The position numbers and the translations under genes were made by a program. The notes beneath the pieces were generated by a model. It was not told the origin of the DNA, did not search any database, and was given only the letters and a program-made list of their open reading frames with translations. A DNA stretch of 64,000 bases from Listeria booriae (GTDB lineage Bacteria > Bacillota > Bacilli > Lactobacillales > Listeriaceae). The stretch is from the NCBI RefSeq assembly GCF_000766865.1, contig NZ_JNFA01000028.1:62001-126000 (forward strand), given 5' to 3'. Of this stretch, positions 63,102 to 64,000 are shown piece by piece (within the stretch, counting starts at the first letter, position 1; each line of letters starts with the position of its first letter).

Positions 63102-64000
63102 TGTTTCGATTATTTTACCGGTATATAATGTTGCTCCTTACTTAGGTACTTGCTTGGATAGTTTGAAAAATCAGACGTTTCAAGATTTTGAAGTTATCGC
63201 AGTGAACGATGGGAGTAGTGATGGGAGCCTCGCAATTTTAGAAGTGTATCAACGAAAATTTCCGAACTTACGCATTATCTCACAGACGAATCAAGGGTTA
63301 TCGGCGGCTCGGAATACGGGGCTGGAGCAGGTGACTGGGAAGTATCTTTACTTTCTAGATTCCGATGATTATTTGCAGCACGATATGCTAGAACGATGCT
63401 TTACTCTCGCCGAGCAGGAAGCGCTTGATGTTGTGAAATTCGATGCGATTGGGTTTACGGAGCAGGGAATCACGAGGACAAATCCGTACGATTCAAGTTT
63501 TGTGCTTCAAGAAAATAAACGATATACCCAGAAAGAATGGTTACAAGTTCAAAGAAAACACTACAATTCTCCAGTCTGGCTCTACTTTGTACGCACATCA
63601 TTAGTTTTATCCCAAGGTCTGCGATTTGTGGATGGAATTCTGCATGAGGATGAGATTTTTACGCCGCAATTGTTTACGCGAGCAAATAATTTTATGTATA
63701 TCGCCCAGCCTTTTTTTAAAAGACGATATCGTGCTGGGTCGATTATGCAAAGTTCCATTTACCAAAGTCAGGCTTCCTACACGTCCAAACATCAGGTGAT
63801 TCAATTATTGGAAGAAGAACGTGTGGTTGCTAAAACAAGAGCAGCGAAGCAATTTTTACGTCAGCGCCGTAATGTGTTATACATCGATAGTTGCCATTAT
63901 GCAAAAGAATTGCATCAGAAAATTACGCTGCCACTCGGAGTAAAACTTTACTTAGATGCGCGTGCTTGGCTGAGAAAAATACGTAGAAAGAAAGGTGCAC
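63094..64000 (+). CDS. Family 2 glycosyltransferase (3' end beyond window)
   Basis: From TTG 63094, eight bases after GGAGG, the frame stays open to the window edge (302 codons). VSIILPVYNVAPYLGTCLDSL, VNDGSSDGS, SAARNTGLE and YFLDSDDYLQ (DxD) define a GT2 transferase; the later HEDEIFTPQLF matches the acceptor region of WcaA/EpsJ-like enzymes. The C-terminus is not visible. The gene shows that the cluster continues past 64 kb, where a Wzx flippase would be expected. Confidence 0.85.
   Translation, partial: MPSVSIILPVYNVAPYLGTCLDSLKNQTFQDFEVIAVNDGSSDGSLAILEVYQRKFPNLRIISQTNQGLSAARNTGLEQVTGKYLYFLDSDDYLQHDMLERCFTLAEQEALDVVKFDAIGFTEQGITRTNPYDSSFVLQENKRYTQKEWLQVQRKHYNSPVWLYFVRTSLVLSQGLRFVDGILHEDEIFTPQLFTRANNFMYIAQPFFKRRYRAGSIMQSSIYQSQASYTSKHQVIQLLEEERVVAKTRAAKQFLRQRRNVLYIDSCHYAKELHQKITLPLGVKLYLDARAWLRKIRRKKGA

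Noticed and set aside
48447-64000. Accessory region as a mobile element (IS, integrase, attachment site)
   Set aside because: No transposase, integrase, tRNA gene or terminal repeat was seen within the window; the far boundary is not visible.

Overview
The window is a stretch of a Listeria chromosome. From about 1 to 48.3 kb the gene order matches, from memory, the L. monocytogenes block running from menC (lmo2520) and tagO (lmo2519) through degU, comFA/comFC, hpf, secA, prfB, ftsEX, spl, phoPR-pst, uvrBA, hprK, lgt to trxB (lmo2478). The low to moderate GC, AAAGGAGG-type ribosome binding sites, frequent TTG/GTG starts and an orphan degU without degS fit the genus. The metal-efflux pair at 30-32.6 kb and the polysaccharide island after trxB are not part of the L. 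monocytogenes order as I remember it, so a species outside the core L. monocytogenes group is possible. I cannot name the species.

Layout. 0-4 kb: end of menC, tagO (wall polymer initiation), an LCP-family wall-polymer ligase, a GNAT acetyltransferase and a YigZ-family protein. 4-14 kb: degU, a DegV protein, comFA/comFC, hpf, secA, prfB with its programmed +1 frameshift, and a YitT permease. 14-24 kb: ftsEX followed by two secreted coiled-coil wall hydrolases that share an N-terminal module but carry different catalytic domains, then cls, a PDZ membrane protein and phoPR. 24-29.5 kb: the phosphate operon pstS-C-A-B-B-phoU behind a clear four-repeat Pho box. 29.5-34 kb: an XRE regulator, a CzrA-type zinc/cobalt sensor with its P1B-type ATPase, and small genes including csbA. 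34-48.3 kb: uvrBA behind a LexA-like box, a four-gene DUF4097/PspC envelope-stress operon, hprK-lgt-ppaX-acetyltransferase, a TPR/HTH protein and trxB.

48.3-64 kb is an accessory region: an MFS transporter, a tiny membrane protein, a divergent pair of regulators (Mga-like and Crp/Fnr-like), a short structured non-coding region, a large secreted repeat protein, a lipoprotein and then a Wzy-type exopolysaccharide cluster that runs off the window. The cluster has an initiating phosphoglycosyltransferase, a WecG/TagA transferase, a GT4 transferase, a Wzy-like polymerase, a Wzz-like adaptor with its BY-kinase, a GT2 transferase, UDP-glucose dehydrogenase and a second, truncated GT2 transferase. 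No flippase lies inside the window.

The most notable signal is a 73-bp element present twice, ungapped and about 82% identical. One copy sits in the promoter region of the Mga-like regulator, the other just before the second gene of the polysaccharide cluster. It contains an operator-like dyad (TGCCCA-N5-TGGGCA) and a fully conserved AT-rich 19-bp tail. The simplest reading, an inference, is that one regulator of this island controls both itself and polysaccharide synthesis.
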